A stretch of DNA of 64,000 bases from Hahella sp. (GTDB taxonomy: Bacteria > Pseudomonadota > Gammaproteobacteria > Pseudomonadales > Oleiphilaceae). Positions 62,255 to 64,000 of the stretch are shown here, in pieces. The DNA lies in NCBI GenBank assembly GCA_028280065.1, contig JANQMN010000034.1, positions 1 through 64,000 of the forward strand, written 5' to 3'. The notes under the pieces are model-generated. The model was not told where the DNA came from and did not search any database. It worked only from the letters and a program-made list of their open reading frames with translations. Position numbers and translations under genes: made by a program. Positions within the stretch are counted from its first letter, which is position 1. Each line of letters begins with the position of its first letter.

Positions 62255-62935
62255 TTGCCAATAAAGTCGAAATATCATAGACATCTATTGCTTATCACAG
62301 GATGCGGAAGAGCGGGAACTCTGTATGCCTCGAAAGTCTGGCAAACTGTCGGCCTGGATATCCGGCACGAAAGGCCTGTTGCCCCAAATGGGGTAGTAGG
62401 TGTTCATGGCATTGCGTCTTGGCTTATGGCAGTCGATGATCCATGCCCTCCCCATGGACCTAGCGCTCTGGATCATGAGTTTGAATGGACTATTCACCAA
62501 ACCCGGCATCCACTCCAAAACATCTCAAGTGCTGCTCAATTCTTGCTCTCACGAAAGGTGGCGTGGGATTATGTCGCAAGAAATTACCCTCCCATAGGCA
62601 TTGGTCTGCCCCGCTTTGACATAATGATTAAATCAAAGGAAAACATGCTCCTGTCTGCCATGCGGTATTGGCTACATTGGAACTTGTTTGCCGAATCGAA
62701 TGCCATGATCCATGTCAGAGTCGAGGATTTAGCTAGCCGATTACCCAGCCTGATGCATAAGCTAAGCATCAAAAGCGAGGCGTACGAACTTGATACTATT
62801 CCTAGAGATGTAAATAGCAGGAAGCAGTATATAAATGAAGAAAACTGGCACGTTACTTGGTCAGACCTAAAACAACTTGATAGAAAACTGGTAAGTGACA
62901 TTCAGTTGAAGGCGGAGCAGTATGGATATGAGTAG
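62255..62935 (+). CDS. P-loop sulfotransferase-like protein
   Basis: This 226-residue protein likely transfers sulfate from PAPS to an unknown acceptor, or is a relative of such enzymes. LLLITGCGRAGTLYASKV near residues 11-28 takes the place of the 5'-phosphosulfate-binding loop. HQTRHPLQNISS near 80-91 fits the 3'-phosphate-binding Arg/Ser region. The start is TTG, with AAGGGA about 8 nt before it; a short out-of-frame ATG frame of ten codons overlaps it and could affect translation. The glycosyltransferase gene starts 36 nt after the stop. Together they suggest modification of a surface glycan or lipid. The acceptor cannot be told. Confidence 0.75.
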   Translation: MPIKSKYHRHLLLITGCGRAGTLYASKVWQTVGLDIRHERPVAPNGVVGVHGIASWLMAVDDPCPPHGPSALDHEFEWTIHQTRHPLQNISSAAQFLLSRKVAWDYVARNYPPIGIGLPRFDIMIKSKENMLLSAMRYWLHWNLFAESNAMIHVRVEDLASRLPSLMHKLSIKSEAYELDTIPRDVNSRKQYINEENWHVTWSDLKQLDRKLVSDIQLKAEQYGYE

Positions 62936-62971
62936 GACTTTCACATCAGAGTATCAATACAGTCATTACCC

Positions 62972-64000
62972 ATGAGTGCAAAGAGGAAGATATTGCTGGC
63001 CTGGGAGCTTGGTAGTAACCATGGGCATATCGCTAAGCTAGTTAAAATTGCTGAAGAATTAATCTTGCGAGGACATCATATTTCTTTTGTGCTAAAGGAT
63101 CCTTTGTCTCTTGAAAAATTTAATGCGGCTTCATTATTAGAGAATGAAAAAGTAGAATTATTCCAGGCTCCATATAAAAAAATGGCTAGAACTCCTGATC
63201 AAGAAGTTAAATCTCTTCCGGAGATTCTTTTTTATCACGGATTTGCGACCATGGCTGATTTGAGTGGTTTGCTAGAAGAGTGGTTATTTCTGTTTGACAA
63301 GATTCAACCCGACATTGCAATAGCGGAATATGCACCGTCTCTGCTTGTCGCGTCCAGATCAAAGAAATGGAAAGAGCTAAGGTGCATAGTTGTAGAAAAT
63401 GGATTTGGCCATCTTCCACCCATACCGCCAGGTCCTTATCTCGCGCTTTCCCAAAACTCCAATAAATCTGCATGGAAAGAAGTCGCGGAAAGTATTGTCA
63501 AAGTCATCAACAGCTTGGCAATCGATTACAATTTAGAACCCTTGGAACACCTGGGTGATCTTTTCGCGGTCGAACAAAGTTTTATAACGACTATACCTGA
63601 ACTCGACTTTTATCCAAGACCGGATAGTTGCCATACTTACGTCGGAAACTTGGATTCTCCTTCTTCAGTATCATTCGGAGAATCTCCAACGATTGGAAAA
63701 ACCGCCTTTGCTTACCTCCGGCCTGAAAGCGGTCTTTTTTTTAAGATGCTGGATGCTTTCAAAAGTTTGGATATTAAAGTGCATCTGTATGCACCAGGTT
63801 TGAGGAGGCGTGATGTATTGAGGCTGTCTACGCAAAGTCTCTTGATTTCCACGCAACCTCTTAACACTGACCAATTCATGAAAAACTCAAATATCGTAGT
63901 CCACCACGGCGGTATCGGTATTCTGACATCAAGCCTATTAGAGGGCATTCCTAACCTGATCGCCCCCACTCAACTTGAACAAGAAAACAATGCCGCGAAA
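62972..64000 (+). CDS. Family 1 (MGT/UGT-like) glycosyltransferase, N-terminal part
   Basis: The frame is open from the ATG at 62972 to the window edge, 343 codons, and the gene continues beyond. KILLAWELGSNHGHIAKLVKIAEELILRGH at the N-terminus is the acceptor-domain start typical of UDP-sugar macrolide-type glycosyltransferases. VVHHGGIGILTSSLLEGIPN near residue 311 is the nucleotide-sugar-binding signature of GT family 1. It should be a soluble or peripheral cytoplasmic enzyme that adds a sugar to a lipid or small-molecule acceptor. It follows the sulfotransferase-like gene by 36 nt and is probably in the same operon. Confidence 0.85.
   Translation, partial: MSAKRKILLAWELGSNHGHIAKLVKIAEELILRGHHISFVLKDPLSLEKFNAASLLENEKVELFQAPYKKMARTPDQEVKSLPEILFYHGFATMADLSGLLEEWLFLFDKIQPDIAIAEYAPSLLVASRSKKWKELRCIVVENGFGHLPPIPPGPYLALSQNSNKSAWKEVAESIVKVINSLAIDYNLEPLEHLGDLFAVEQSFITTIPELDFYPRPDSCHTYVGNLDSPSSVSFGESPTIGKTAFAYLRPESGLFFKMLDAFKSLDIKVHLYAPGLRRRDVLRLSTQSLLISTQPLNTDQFMKNSNIVVHHGGIGILTSSLLEGIPNLIAPTQLEQENNAAK

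Noticed and set aside
62067-62261. 64-codon minus-strand frame upstream of the giant gene
   Set aside because: It overlaps the start of the sulfotransferase-like gene, lacks a plausible leader or fold, and lies where promoters are expected.

Overview
The window looks like the chromosome of a gammaproteobacterium, probably marine. The basis is gene content and style: RecA and MoaE of gammaproteobacterial type, ilvD, a SirB2-family protein, a PEP-CTERM protein, an MshQ-like module, and very large Ig-rich secreted proteins. I cannot name the genus.

Layout. (a) 1-6.9 kb holds housekeeping and small accessory genes: the 3' end of ilvD, a membrane diguanylate cyclase with two periplasmic solute-binding domains, an unknown small protein, a TetR regulator broken by one amber codon, moaE, sirB2, a one-helix membrane protein, and recA with its SOS box. 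Just upstream of recA is a decayed stretch that reads as cinA/pncC, the usual neighbour of recA. (b) 7.6-11.4 kb is a PEP-CTERM protein followed by two signal-peptidase-I-like membrane proteins. Between the two peptidases lie the wreckage of a REP-type tyrosine transposase and of a DDE insertion sequence. (c) 11.4-61.9 kb is one minus-strand cluster of six genes with gaps of 3 to about 73 nt. In transcription order these are a secreted protein of 11,646 residues, a parvulin-type peptidyl-prolyl isomerase lipoprotein, a second isomerase-like exported protein with a degenerate parvulin part, a 1,946-residue secreted protein with two MshQ-like modules and calcium-binding thrombospondin type 3 repeats, a 2,146-residue secreted protein with a candidate nuclease tip, and a 453-residue protein without a signal peptide that sits where an immunity gene would. 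(d) 62.2-64 kb, divergent from the giant gene, starts a glycan-modification cluster: a sulfotransferase-like gene and a family 1 glycosyltransferase cut by the window edge.

How the big cluster may work (inference). The giant protein is about 20 Ig-like domains, then seven rounds of a super-module (beta-propeller, SbsA-like Ig, two IPT/TIG domains), then more Ig domains and propellers, thrombospondin repeats and a (DYG)6 tail. The isomerases would fold these proteins in the periplasm. The 2,146-residue protein changes base composition near residue 935 and ends in a D...ExK motif followed directly by a cytosolic-type beta-propeller gene. That is the layout of a polymorphic toxin and its immunity protein. 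I see no TpsB, autotransporter barrel, RHS shell, type I or type VI component in the window, so if this is a toxin-delivery or contact-dependent system its export route is unknown. This cluster is the best candidate here for an undescribed system.
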